Part shown: positions 11,049 through 25,843 of the stretch, piece by piece | Position numbering within the stretch: position 1 is the stretch's first letter | How the letters are laid out: every line of letters starts with the position of its first letter | Assembly: GCA_024699855.1 (NCBI GenBank) | Contig: JAMPIQ010000003.1 | Coordinates: 2,356,001 to 2,420,000, forward strand | Direction of reading: 5' to 3' | Length of the DNA stretch: 64,000 bases | From: Aphelenchoides besseyi | Lineage: Eukaryota > Nematoda > Chromadorea > Rhabditida > Aphelenchoididae | The notes under the pieces: generated by a model | The model's database searches: none | The model's input: the letters and a program-made list of their open reading frames with translations, nothing else | What the model was told of the DNA's origin: nothing | Position numbers and translations under genes: made by a program

Positions 11049-11850
11049 CTAAACTTGTATCTCAACATATTTTGTTATCGCGTCATTCGCTTTTGATGCA
11101 AGAACCTTGTCTTGAAGTCGAACAGGATCCTGAGCCACCAGCGGAGTAAAGAGTTTTGATAGTTGAAATCGTGTCGCTGTCAACTCCGAAATAGACCAGA
11201 GTATTTCAAGTTGTTTCAAACTTGACGCAATCAAACGCTTTGGAAAAATCGATAAAGAGAAAGGCCAGCGGAAAGTGAAATTCCCATGACTCCTCGAGCA
11301 ATTGAGTGATGGCTTGAATATGACCGACAGTGGAAAACGTTGGACGGAATACTGCTTGTTCAACCGGAAGATTTTGAAGCCCCACTGCTTGTACACGCTG
11401 AGTGATTGCTCTTGTCTCGAGTTTGTGAATCGATGGCAGTAGGATGATCGGTCGGCAGTTTGCGACGTCTATCACATCACCAGATTTTTGTAACATTGAA
11501 TCGGTTAAGTACTTGGACGTTCTTAATTGTTGTTCTTTTGCGGCGCAAAATGTAGTCGATTTCATCTTTCTGTTTCAGACCACTTTAAACCCTAGTCCAT
11601 CTTCAACTTGTTGGCTTTTTGAAGAACGAATTTATGACGTAGAGTTGTTGTGCTTCGGCAAAGTCGCTCATTGTTTCACCACGGTCGTTTCTTTTGCCCA
11701 AATATTGTGTTCCAACAAATTGTTGAGCTGGTAGGTCGTTTCCCAATTTTGCGTTGAAATTGCCGAGTACGATGTCATGCCGAAATCGCTGATGTCCAGT
11801 GAGAGCGAGTTGGAGGTCATCAAGAAACTCGTCGTATTCTTGTTGTTTGG
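11049..11850 (-). pseudogene. LINE remnant: endonuclease plus start of reverse transcriptase (RTE-like)
   Basis: Reading on the minus strand, 11850-11590 encodes the end of an AP-type endonuclease (DIVLGNFNAKLGND, then RNDRGETMSDFAEAQQLYVI, matching GDFNAxxG and NxxGexL motifs). 11565-11220 encodes reverse transcriptase blocks: CRPIILLPSIHKL, PVEQAVFRPTFSTVGHIQAI and FLFIDFSKAFDCV, where the first catalytic Asp is present. Beyond 11220 the frame shifts and a GVDSDTISTIKTLYSAGGSG-like block follows before the match ends; the YxDD box is absent. Frameshifts and stops show it is dead. Order EN then RT and motif style fit RTE/CR1-type non-LTR elements. Confidence 0.85.
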
Positions 11851-11856
11851 TTTGTA

Positions 11857-12185
11857 TATGTTACGGCCTTTTCCAGAATTATCATTTTTAATTGATTTTT
11901 TGCAAAATTTATTTTACAAATGATAGAATTGAAGTAATTCATAAAAAGAGAAGTTGAAAGAAAACTCTGATTTTAATTCCCGCCTTTTCAATGACTTTGA
12001 GCGAGTATTCGGCCGCAAAGTCATCGCTGTTTCTAATGACTTTTTTTTGAGTCATTAAGGCTAACTCTACATTTCTTGAGACGGTTCAAATAAACGCATG
12101 ATCTGATGTGGTAAAAGTATTAATTCTATCATTTTAAACATAAATTTTGCAAAAAATAAGGATTCTGGAAAAAGGCTGTATCATA
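11857..12185. mobile_element. MITE with about 70-bp terminal inverted repeats
   Basis: The left end (TATGTTACGGCCTTTTCC...) and right end (...GGAAAAAGGCTGTATCATA) are inverted copies over about 70 bp, including the inner ATTTGCAAAATTTAT-like and ATGATAGAATT blocks. The element is 329 bp, flanked by TA on each side (11855-11856 and 12186-12187). It has no coding capacity. TA target duplication suggests mobilisation by a Tc1/mariner-type transposase. It sits between two LINE fragments. Confidence 0.75.
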
Positions 12186-12269
12186 TAAACTTCTTATTGA
12201 TATTGTACAAAACTTTATTGGAAAAACTTTTAAGAGAAGACAAGTGTACAGAATACGGAATATTTTTCG

Positions 12270-12600
12270 ACGGTTCTGTTGAATTGGATATTAGTCTGCG
12301 AGACAAGATACGAAGCGCCACAATCCGGAACTTCACTAAGTTCAAGGACGCGGTCGAAGATGCAATCCAACATAAGTTTAATTGAGCTGGTCATGTAGCC
12401 AGACGAAATGATAATCGCTTGACTACTCGCGCGACATTCTGGTGGCGACAAGACGAAATCACTTGGAAGACCCGAGGATCGTTGGCAAAAAGATATGGAA
12501 TTAGCGTTGAGATCTGCATGTCAAACAATTGCTCACAACCGGAACGAATGAAAAAAGTGATCGAAGTATTTGCACCAAGTTAACAAATAATCATCTTTTG
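12270..12600 (+). pseudogene. LINE remnant: C-terminal end of an RTE-like ORF
   Basis: LRDKIRSATIRNFTKFKDAV is followed by an in-frame TGA and then AGHVARRNDNRLTTRATFWW. This matches the region after the reverse transcriptase of RTE-type LINEs (typically WAGHVxRRxDxRW; here the Trp codon has become TGA). The orientation is opposite to the endonuclease/RT fragment on the other side of the MITE, so the two belong to different insertions or to a rearranged locus. Confidence 0.7.
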
Positions 12601-12623
12601 TACCTCTTCGCTATGTTAAGTGG

Positions 12624-13158
12624 GTGAACCGAATAAGTCATTGTAATCATTGTTTGTATAACCATCCTGTTGTCACTATTCTTATTGGCTTTATCGTTAT
12701 ACTTATCGGAATCAATATTTGCATTTTAGTCGGAAATTATCTGCAAAGGAGTTGGCGCTTTTCCACAGACAATGTGAGTTATAACGAACCTCTATCGATC
12801 TCAACTTCCTATTTAGCTTCCTCTTTTTCGGCAAGAATTGCTTCGACATTCTTATGCAATTATGGGTTTCTGTGCATTGATCGGCTTTTGTCTGATCATT
12901 GTGAAGAACATGGGCAACAACGGCTTTGCTACTATTGTGTTGGATTGCTACATAGTTGTCTTCACAATAGTTTGCGTTTTCATGAAGAGACCACTCGGAC
13001 GTTTCCATACTCGATGGGAAGACGATCTGCGAAAACACATCGGAATCCAATACGCAACAGCCGATCGATCGTGGACGGAAATGACTAAAGACCAAGCACG
13101 ATGGCAAGCGATGAAACGTACGTTCAGGCGTCCAATCAAGTTCCGACGACGCCGATAA
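12624..13158 (+). CDS. multi-pass membrane protein, 5' end unresolved
   Basis: Two exons, 12624(or upstream)-12773 and 12817-13158, joined through a 43-nt intron (GTGAGT...TTTAG) in phase. No ATG exists in the first exon frame, which is open back to about 12591, so an upstream exon or start is missing. Three hydrophobic helices are seen: VVTILIGFIVILIGINICIL, IMGFCALIGFCLIIV and ATIVLDCYIVVFTIVCVFM. They are followed by a basic, Trp-containing tail ending FRRRR-type. A four-helix MARVEL/tetraspanin-like topology would require one more helix upstream. The LINE remnant ends just before the gene, so the 5' end may have been disrupted. AATAAA at 13226. Confidence 0.55.
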
Positions 13159-13354
13159 CTCTCGCTCGACCCAACACAACATCGTCGGTCCTAACCGATA
13201 CTTTATCATTGTCGTAGATATTGCAAATAAATGAAATTGCGTTTTCTTGGATGTTTGCTAAGCGGCATGATGTTCTTTTGCTTTCGTCCTTTGACTGACG
13301 AAGAGGTGATTAAAAGAGCAGTTTACTCAATTGTACTTTTAGCAAGTTCCTCTT

Positions 13355-13913
13355 GTTCAACAACAAAACGATGAACCTTTTCATGAGCGAATGTCGTGAG
13401 AACCATCTGTAAACTGCATTTCACTTTCTTTGATGCTATTTCCAGTAGTTTTACAGTTCAAATCGAAAGTGGAAGCTTTGAGTGTTTATTTTCCATTACC
13501 CAGTGGGCAGTGGAGGGGTTTCAAAATTTCCATTCCGCTCAGCAAGCACCACGTTCCGAAGGTCGCTTGGCCCGAGAGCCGAACAACCCGCGATCTTCAA
13601 CGTCTTCGACTCGATTGCTCGCATCGACAGACGAACTTCACGCTCTGGAACGGGCACCACGCCTCGATCATCGCGGACTCCGGCGGTTGGCTAGAGGATT
13701 TTGGTGCGAGGAAACATACTACAGAAATGATCCTGTGAAGTATGATCTCAACCAAACAAGCCCACGAGTTGCCTTCTCGCTATTCGAGCCACCAGAGCGA
13801 CCGACAGGCCGCGTCGCCGGTCAGAGATCACCAAACCCGCGGGTTTTCTCCCTGCTCCCCCGTCGTCTGCGTCTTCGATCTTTTCACATAAGATACTGTC
13901 TATTTTCTCGCTG
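13355..13913 (+). repeat. direct repeat, copy 2 (about 560 bp)
   Basis: Second copy of 9140-9676. At its 3' end it has an extra insert of about 22 bp (CACATAAGATACTGTCTATTTT region) before the shared TTTTCTCGCTG. It ends about 55 bp before the start codon of the gene at 13970, so it may form that gene's promoter region or 5' leader. Confidence 0.85.
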
Positions 13914-13969
13914 AGAAAAGTTTCATTTGGGTTTTGAAACAAACTGAGCGGTCGATTTCGGTGTCAACG

Positions 13970-14575
13970 ATGGAATCGATTTTGCTGTTTTTGTCTCTTT
14001 TATCAATCGTATCGGCAACCATCGAACGAAAAGACGTTGTGGTCTACAAACTTTTCTTCAAACTCAACGCTGCTATTCCCGACTACGGTGCCGCAGCTAT
14101 TGGTTTTGGTGTTGTGCTTGTGCTTAATTTGATTTCTTTTCTCGTCATTTTGATTCTGCACCGAGTTCGACGTTCAAAACGACCAAGTAATCAATCATAA
14201 TCAACCAACCTTATGTTTCAATTTTAGCCAAAAAACAACTGAAAGCGGCCAACAAAGTGAAAGGCAAGAAATTTAAGAGACATGAAATCAAAGGCAACCA
14301 ACTCAAACCTATCAAACCGAAAGGAAAGGGACCTGTGGTGAATCGAAAAGCGAATGTTCAAAAATTACCTGCGGTTTGTTCTGAACTATTTCTTCACGAG
14401 TTTGTCTTAGGCAACGGAGTTCAAATTCGAAGGAAACGAGCCAAAAGACACGGCAACTTTGATGTTGCAAACAGCAAACGCCGAATCACGTGAGTTGTCG
14501 ATTACGTCAATTAAGTGACTTTCGTTTGTTTTAGAAACTGGAACCGATCTGAAATCAGTACAAGTTGCCAAGTGA
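13970..14575 (+). CDS. type I single-pass membrane protein with basic tail
   Basis: Four exons (13970-14186, 14228-14373, 14411-14489, 14535-14575) give 160 residues in phase. A signal peptide (MESILLFLSLLSIVSA) is followed by a short ectodomain of about 25 residues, then a transmembrane helix (FGVVLVLNLISFLVILIL) and a very Lys/Arg-rich cytoplasmic part (KKQLKAANKVKGKKFKRHE). The end is acidic/polar. AATAAA at 14611. No conserved domain is recognised. The short ectodomain argues against a receptor; an adaptor or structural membrane protein is possible. Repeat copy 2 forms the immediate upstream sequence. Confidence 0.75.
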
Positions 14576-14785
14576 TTGTGACTATCAACATAGTGGTTTA
14601 TTGTCGTTCAAATAAAATCCCGTTCAATTGAGTACAACAAATCATACGAATCTATCTTTCTTCAGTTCATCTTTATCCAGACTAAGCGATCATGTATTCT
14701 TGAAACAGCAATAGGCATTGTAGATGACTATTAGTAAACAGTTCTGAACATAATTGTTTCATTTATTCTTCACTTTGGTTTCGAA

Positions 14786-15434
14786 ATGAGTGGTCGAAAA
14801 GACGTGTCGTAGGTTTCTTCGCAGCATCGTTGGTTAGTTTTATCGTTTAGGAGCTCAAAACGAAATTCTTTTGTTTGGCAAGTCGGTTTGAGTCGAAGCT
14901 TAGAAGACGAGCCACAACAAGCTCTTGTTTTCTATTGGCCATCGGTGTTCGTGCTTTTCACCTTTGGGCTTGTAAACGTTCTTTGCATTTACATCAACGG
15001 ACTTGTTGGTTCGATTTTGGCGTTAACATCAACGGTTTTTTTCTTCGAGTGGCTCAAGTTGCACGGCGACAAGTTGACTCGACGTGAGGTTTGTTGATTT
15101 CTTTTTCAATTCGATTTGTAATATTCAGCGAGCTTTCTTCGACGAAAAAAACATTCTGGACACTTCGACAGCATTCGACTTTAATCTGATGAGTCCCGTT
15201 TTTGACGACACAACTCCTGGAAATTGTTGTGGTGCATATCCGAAGTCATTGCCTCAAATGCCGTCTATTTTTCATGATCAGGAAGAAGAAAAATTGCAAA
15301 AGGTGAGTTGGAAATTGAATTTGACGCCTACGGTCATCTAGTTCTATCAGGAACATTACGGTGGAATGCATTCGAAAGCCAAACGTGTTGAAAAAGAAAG
15401 ACAAGTGGACGATCAGAAGGATAAAACCAAGTGA
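14786..15434 (+). CDS. two-helix membrane protein
   Basis: Exons 14786-14808, 14851-15088, 15129-15302 and 15342-15434 join in phase into 175 residues. The first exon encodes only MSGRKDVS. Two adjacent hydrophobic helices are visible (VFYWPSVFVLFTFGLVNVL and VGSILALTSTVFFFEWL) separated by a short turn. Both termini are therefore probably on the same side. The C-terminal half is polar and ends Lys-rich. AATAAA at 15456. The hairpin topology recalls small ER or mitochondrial membrane proteins, but I recognise no family. Confidence 0.75.
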
Positions 15435-15461
15435 ATTTAGACGTTAATTTCTGCAAATAAA

Positions 15462-16413
15462 CATTTCGAAATTACAAGGTTAACGACAATTTTGAAGACG
15501 TGATGCTTCCACTTATATTCAATCACTCGCCAGCTTTTGAAATTGTGTTGAAATTGAGGTAGCAATATAATCAAATTTTTTAAAGACTATCTATACATTT
15601 CCAATTTACACTAATGCTTGTTCGTATGATGTAATGGTGGGCCAGTACTAATTTCAACAAGTACGTCCATTTGTCATAGTCAACGGTTACTTTATATGTA
15701 ACTTGCGACAATGTCAAAAAAGTCCAAATCGTTTACATCTCAAATAAAAACATGTGGTCGGACATAATTGCTGGGTAGAATTCGATCAGAGACAAAAGGT
15801 TGATTATAAGCTTTTGCTTAACATGTGTCGTTTTATTACATTAAATTTTTTTGGGTTGGTCTTTTCAATCTCTCAGAAATTTCAACGTAAGTCTCGGTTC
15901 GAGTATTCGAAATAATTACGTTTCGTCTGAGTGGAAACAAGATGCGTGATTATAAATGAGACGATAATTACTGAGACTACAAATACTCACTTCTCTTCAC
16001 TTGACATCACATTCAAGCCACAGCATAATATTTTGAGGTGGACAGGCGTTGTGGAACCGTTGTGTTGACTTTATTCAATTAACTTTTTTCGCAAAATGAA
16101 TTCGCATGCTGCGGATTGCAGTTCACGTTTCTTATTGTCTTGAATTTTGTCGCCTGTAAAACTCTGGCAACCTTATAGACAGCTGCATGAGCATTAGTCC
16201 TCAAGTAGTAGAGTCAATCGTTGTAGAAGACAACTTCTAAATATGGTTCTTTGAATAGAAGTGTTAATTTTCGAATTCAGCTGTCAGCTCACCATATTAT
16301 TTGTTAAGGCAGAATAACAATAAATTGGAAGGAGTTTTCTCGTGACGTTGGATCCCGTTTTTGTTTCCGATTTCGTTCAACCTTTGTCTTAAACGCTCGT
16401 TCGTTGAATTTAG
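15462..16413. other. intergenic, no gene seen
   Basis: A/T-rich, many stops in all frames. It ends in a TTTAG acceptor at 16413 that opens the next coding exon, so an upstream start exon of that gene should lie here or earlier but could not be identified. Confidence 0.35.
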
Positions 16414-17977
16414 TTCAAAATATTTCGTTTACATCACTCACCCACCTCTCCAATTCATCGTAATGTGGTCAAACCGTTGAGTGGTGAAAACTCACGACCA
16501 ACACAAACTGAAAACTCCTCCACGGATTCTGCACTTTCTCTCACAACCACGCTCTCGACAGAAACCTCAAGAGAGGACAATCAGTGGGGTGAAGACGAGG
16601 TGTTGAAAGCCGTGAATTCCTCTCTCATTTCTTCTCGTCAACTGAGCTCGAATTCATTAGAGAACTATAACACTGAGTTCGGAGTGGATGTTTTGTCTTA
16701 TCAATCAGCCCAAGGTATTTCATTTTAACTGCTAGTCACTGATGTATGTTCTATTTTAGATCACGATTCGCTTGTAAAGTCACGGCATTCAATAGCAAGA
16801 GAGCTTCCGGTTATTATCGATTCGGTCGAACATTCGTTTCAAAATTTTCACGATCTGAATTCTCAATCAATCACAACGAAGTCCAACATCAAACGCCCAA
16901 GCGGCGCCTCAACAACAACGACGAGTAGTCAATCAACAGCATCGAAATCCAAAAGCGGATCGACTTCATCGTCGTCGCAAACCCGTCGATTAAGCTTATT
17001 GGGACGAGCCAAGTCGACATCAAATCAGGAGCACAATGGAATTGATGCAAAGCCGGCTTCAGTTCAAGTTGTGGCTGCTACTTTGGGACATTTAGGAAAG
17101 AAACAATTGACAATCAAAGCGAACGGTACAATGCAACCGAACAAAAAACTACGAAAATCGACATCGATGAGTGGAGTACAAATGTCCGGAAAGTTGGCGG
17201 CTGAAAAATCTCAATCTCTCTTGTCGACATCTTTAAAGCTCAAACGTGTACGATCGATTAGTCCAAAAATTTCGCAACAAAATCTACGTTTCAATTCATA
17301 TGCTCCAACTCATGTTTCCAAGCCTCCACTTCCGCCTGTTCCAGAGAGACGAAGACGTCGTCGGCTACAACGAACACCTCAAATCGTTCGCTCTCAATCG
17401 TATACTGCAGCCACAATGTCTAGTGCTCTGAAACGTTTTGATGCGACTCCAATTAGCAATCGGCCACGTTCACCGTTGATTCCACGACGCGTAACTCCCG
17501 GATACTCTTCTAGTGTTCCATCAGCTGCTCGTCGGCGTTTGCTTTTACGCGGAAATTCAACTACCAATGCATCGACGAAAACGAACACAAAGAAGTCTAA
17601 CACACCAATGAATGAACGTCGTGGATCATTGCAACGAAAAAACCCAACGCCAAAGAAAGAGAAGACTTTACCTCAGCCCATGGAAGATCGAAAAGAAGAT
17701 ATGTACGAATGTACGGAAAACGAATGTGTTTTGAAATTGAAATCTCGTAATCTGGAATATGTATCACAAGAAGTTGTAGCTCATTTTGCAACACCTCCCG
17801 GCTCAGCACAAATCGAAGAGCCGAATGAAGCGACTGAAGCAAGACAGTCAACGGCAACAACCGAGTATGTCAATGACGACGATGAAGAAGATCGAATCGA
17901 GTCAAAGGGTCGAAGTGACTCACGTTCCACAAATTTGACCACACCGACCGCCATCAATTCAACTCCAAGAGCAATTG
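16414..17977 (+). CDS. Ser/Thr/Arg-rich disordered coding segment (possible N-terminal half of the KCTD gene)
   Basis: Exons 16414-16714 and 16760-17977 (45-nt intron) encode about 506 residues. There is no in-frame ATG in the first exon, so a start exon lies upstream. The protein is dominated by Ser, Thr, Arg and Lys, with a proline motif followed by a basic run (KPPLPPVPERRRRRR), many RS/SxP-like sites and an acidic patch (NDDDEEDRIES). It is probably disordered and phosphorylated, and the PxxP stretch could bind SH3 domains. The last exon ends in a GTAAGT donor in phase 1. The next strong acceptor in the matching phase is at 20098, opening the BTB exon, so both parts may form one protein of about 900 residues. 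No family is recognised for this part alone. Confidence 0.7.
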
Positions 17978-20098
17978 GTAAGTGTGGGGAAAGCAATTTC
18001 CGTTTTAATCTCCGTTTTGTCCAGCGATTACCGTATTGAATTTAATGTTTTGGATTAAATTGTTTTCCGCTTCCTTTCGTATCGAACTCATAAAACCACA
18101 GGGCCAATTTGTTTTTAAGTGCCCAAAGTCGCCTTACTATTGGTGTCGTAGCAGTTCGTGAACTCGAAGCGAAAAGGTGCGACACGACTAATGGAAAACT
18201 CTGAACCGGGAGGCCATTTCGTCGTGCAGATTCATTAGCGGCATATTCTCTCTACATCAAACTGAATAATGAGCTTGTCGTCTTGGTCGACGTGATGGCA
18301 GATAACGAGTCTGCACGTTACGAAACGTACATTCCCCTTTACTCAATCTTTCTATTACTAACAACTTTGCAGTTTCGTTTCTCAAACTCCACACCAAAAA
18401 GAGCGCGAGAATTCTGAAGACACAAACATCGTGGGTGTTTGGTTGGTTTTGAATTTCGCATCTGAAGAACGTCAAAAATAAAAACAAACCGTCGCGTTAA
18501 ACCGCAAAAAACGTTCAAATTTAAGTGCCATGGGGAACGTTTTTGGGTTTTAAATTTCTAGTCCTGAAAACAAAAAACTGATGCAAAAATGTTTGGCACT
18601 CGACATTCTGGTCCGGTTTGTTATTTCAACTTAATTAGTTTTATCTCAGAAGCCCAATTAGTAAAAATAGTTGCTACATGTAACAAAAAAGAACACTCGT
18701 AGCAGTTCTATATCGTAGGATAACCTCTTGAATTTTTTCATTGACTTTCAACTTCTGACCGTCGAACTTGTTCGTTCAGTGTAGTCGGAAGTTCTTTTCC
18801 GCAATCAGAACTTTTATTTCGGTTCAGCGATGATATTTGAGTCCATGAAGAGACTACTTTATTGGAACTTTTGGATGTGCTTCTCGAACAAATCTCGTCA
18901 TTTGAAGTTCATCGGCGAACTTGTTATTCTCTTCGATCCTGTTGTCCATCACGTAGAACAAAACGAAGATCGTGGCTTGAACAGACGATTTTTATTCAAA
19001 AAGATTTACTTCTTTCTTTCAATATTGCAATGAAAAAGGTTAACGTGTTTTCCATTAATTACATCAATATAGTTTCGGACCTATGGACAAAAGGCGTCGG
19101 TAATTCGGAGTTCAATTAGGTCGGGTGGTGGTTTATTGCGTGTTTTATTCGTCTCATTAATCACATAGTCTAACAGTCACTCAACATATGGCCTTTTTAA
19201 TTAAAGAATTACGAATTGTTGATGTTGACTCTCGGGTTGATTTGCGACAATTAGGATCGAGACTACAATTTTTAAACACCGAAACTTACTTCCAACTTTG
19301 ATTCGTCCGGAGATTGTTTTTGACCTTTTCGCTGCACGTGTCCGCTGTTCTTGGACATTGATACGTCCGCTACGCTCAAAACGGGAAATTGGACTTCCGT
19401 CGTCTTTTGGTCGCATCATACCGACGCGCAAAGAAGAGTCGTTTTTTCATTTTCAAATCAAACTCACTTCGCCCCTCCCGCCTTCACTTGGCCACGCCCT
19501 CGAACGTCTTTTGCTTCGTCGTTCCTTGACTTTTGCGGAACGACGTTGAGAGAAGCGAACCCAGCGGTTTAACCGAAAATTTCGTGCGATTTTACATTCA
19601 CATCGCGTGAGCAGTCAACTTTTGTTTTACGATCCTTCAGTTCGAATCGATCTCTATCCAAAAGTGAATGATAGTCACGTTTGTTCAAAACGACAAGTCT
19701 ACTTTACTACTGGATATCAGAAATCAGCAGTCAGTGGAGTTAAGTAATCTGAAAAATGCGGATGTCATCATTCCGATTACTCGGGATTAACATTTCCGGA
19801 CTTGTAATCGCGTAGTTTAGCGGTTAGATTTTGAGATGTTCGTCAATTCTGCTTCTTCGATTGTTTATTTCGATTCTGAAATTTCTTCGATTGTCGTCAA
19901 AATCAACAAACTTTCGTTGAAAAGTCTCGTATTCGTAAACAATGCAGAAAGAAACTTTTAATTCATAAAAAATGTGCAGCTGTTTTAACCGTCCACTCAG
20001 TTGTTCTCTAATGTGCCTTTTAGTCGTTTGTTTGTAATTGAGTTTCTTGCAAACTGCAATTCGATAGTATTCCCTCTATGCTTATACTCTGTTTGTAG
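17978..20098. other. 2.1-kb intron or intergenic stretch
   Basis: Begins with a GTAAGT donor and ends with a TTTGTAG acceptor. No long spliced frame lies in between; short frames at 18830-19120 and 19298-19570 lack context. A minimal start exon (20011-20029, MCLLVV followed by GTTTGT) would also splice in phase into 20099, giving a shorter KCTD protein of about 400 residues from an internal promoter. Which start is used is undecided. Confidence 0.4.
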
Positions 20099-24505
<4,407 letters not shown>

Positions 24506-24509
24506 TCGC

Positions 24510-25041
24510 CATTCACCGTTGTGCATCGTATGTTGTCTGCCTATTTTCGTGCTATTTGTTTCGAACTGCGCATAGATCGACTTTAGAGTTTCTTTCAATT
24601 AACCGTTTAGTAACCGATTTTTGAAGCACATCAATAAGTATAATCGACGTTCCAAGTGCAATCGTCCCTATTCAGAATAAACAATACAAATTCAATGTTT
24701 GCATTGTCTCAAAATAAAGAAAAATTTAACAGAAGTTCATTGAGAAGTTCCAATATAATTAGCTATGTAATCTCGATTCGACTGTTTCTTATTAACATAA
24801 ACCAACTTTAATGTTTGCAGTCGCTCAAAACATAAAAAAGCTAGTTTATTTAACCTCATTAATGTACTTTACAATCGGGCACTAAGGTGCATTAAATAAT
24901 CGAGAGAAAAGATCATTGTCATTTCGGGGACTAATTAAAAGGAAAGGTGAGTTTGTGAATAGTGAAAAAGAACTGAAAACTTGGAACTTTGAAATCGAAC
25001 GCTGAAACCATTTGGTATTTCGTTATAAATGAAAACCAACC
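24510..25041. other. 3' UTR and intergenic
   Basis: AATAAA at 24676 and another at about 24713 serve the KCTD gene. The remaining A/T-rich sequence up to 25041 is probably the 3' region of the convergent HMG gene. No other gene is seen. Confidence 0.5.
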
Positions 25042-25525
25042 TTATTTTCCACCTTTGTAGGCCGCCAGCTCACGCTCATAACGTTTCTTCTCTTGTTCTG
25101 CGCGCCTAAGAATAAAATGCAAGTTAGATCGTCCTTCAGAACCCGTCGAGTCACATCAATCGACTTCGCTCGTCGAACTGATTGTCAGTTGGACGGTCGG
25201 AGTCCATTGATTTGCAGGTTCTAGATGACGAGCTAACGTGCACTTCAAACTCCTTACTTTTCCCATTCACTCTTGTCCTAAACAATTAATGGTGATCGTT
25301 GTTGTGATCCAGACTTACGGTCAATTTGCCCCACTCGACTCCGGCGGCTTTCGCGACATCCGAGACGCTCATTCCCGGCTTTTTCAAGCGTTCACGGTTC
25401 TCTTGCATCCTTAAGTTCACAAATAACTTTAAAGTTTAAGTGAAAACCAACCAGAGGAAGAAGGCACTCATCGCCCGTTTCGGAGCATTCGGATCTTTTC
25501 CTTTCTTGGTGACTCCTTTTGCCAT
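25042..25525 (-). CDS. single HMG-box chromatin protein
   Basis: Four minus-strand exons (25525-25452, 25409-25319, 25277-25258, 25105-25042) give 82 residues in phase. Almost the whole protein is one HMG box: DPNAPKRAMSAFFLWMQENR, then KPGMSVSDVAKAAGVEWGKL, KSEWEKRAEQEKKRYERELA and a GGK end. This is the HMGB/NHP6 type, which bends DNA through the minor groove without strong sequence preference and helps nucleosome remodelling; the length is close to short nematode HMG-1.1-type proteins. It lacks the acidic tail of vertebrate HMGB1. One exon is only 20 nt. A TTTTAG acceptor lies 16 nt before the ATG, probably for spliced leader addition. Confidence 0.95.
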
Positions 25526-25843
25526 TTTGAACGGTTACAAGCTAAAACGGTTTGGCGCACTGAAAAACACACGCGTTTAGACAATCAAGAACGAGGATGT
25601 GACACGATAAGAGCACGCAAACGAAAAGGTAACGTTCAGAGAAATCGACTGCTACGAGAAGCCCAAAAAACGATCATCAAAATGAATTGCTTTATTTAGT
25701 TGTAAACTTCAAAAACAACAAAAAAAGGTTAGAAGAAGAAATGTCTAAAGAAAATTGGGAAGAAAATTGTGAAGAAAATTCGTGACAAAAAATTGGGACC
25801 TTAAAATATGGAATGAAGCCCAAAAAAACAATCGTGTTTATTT

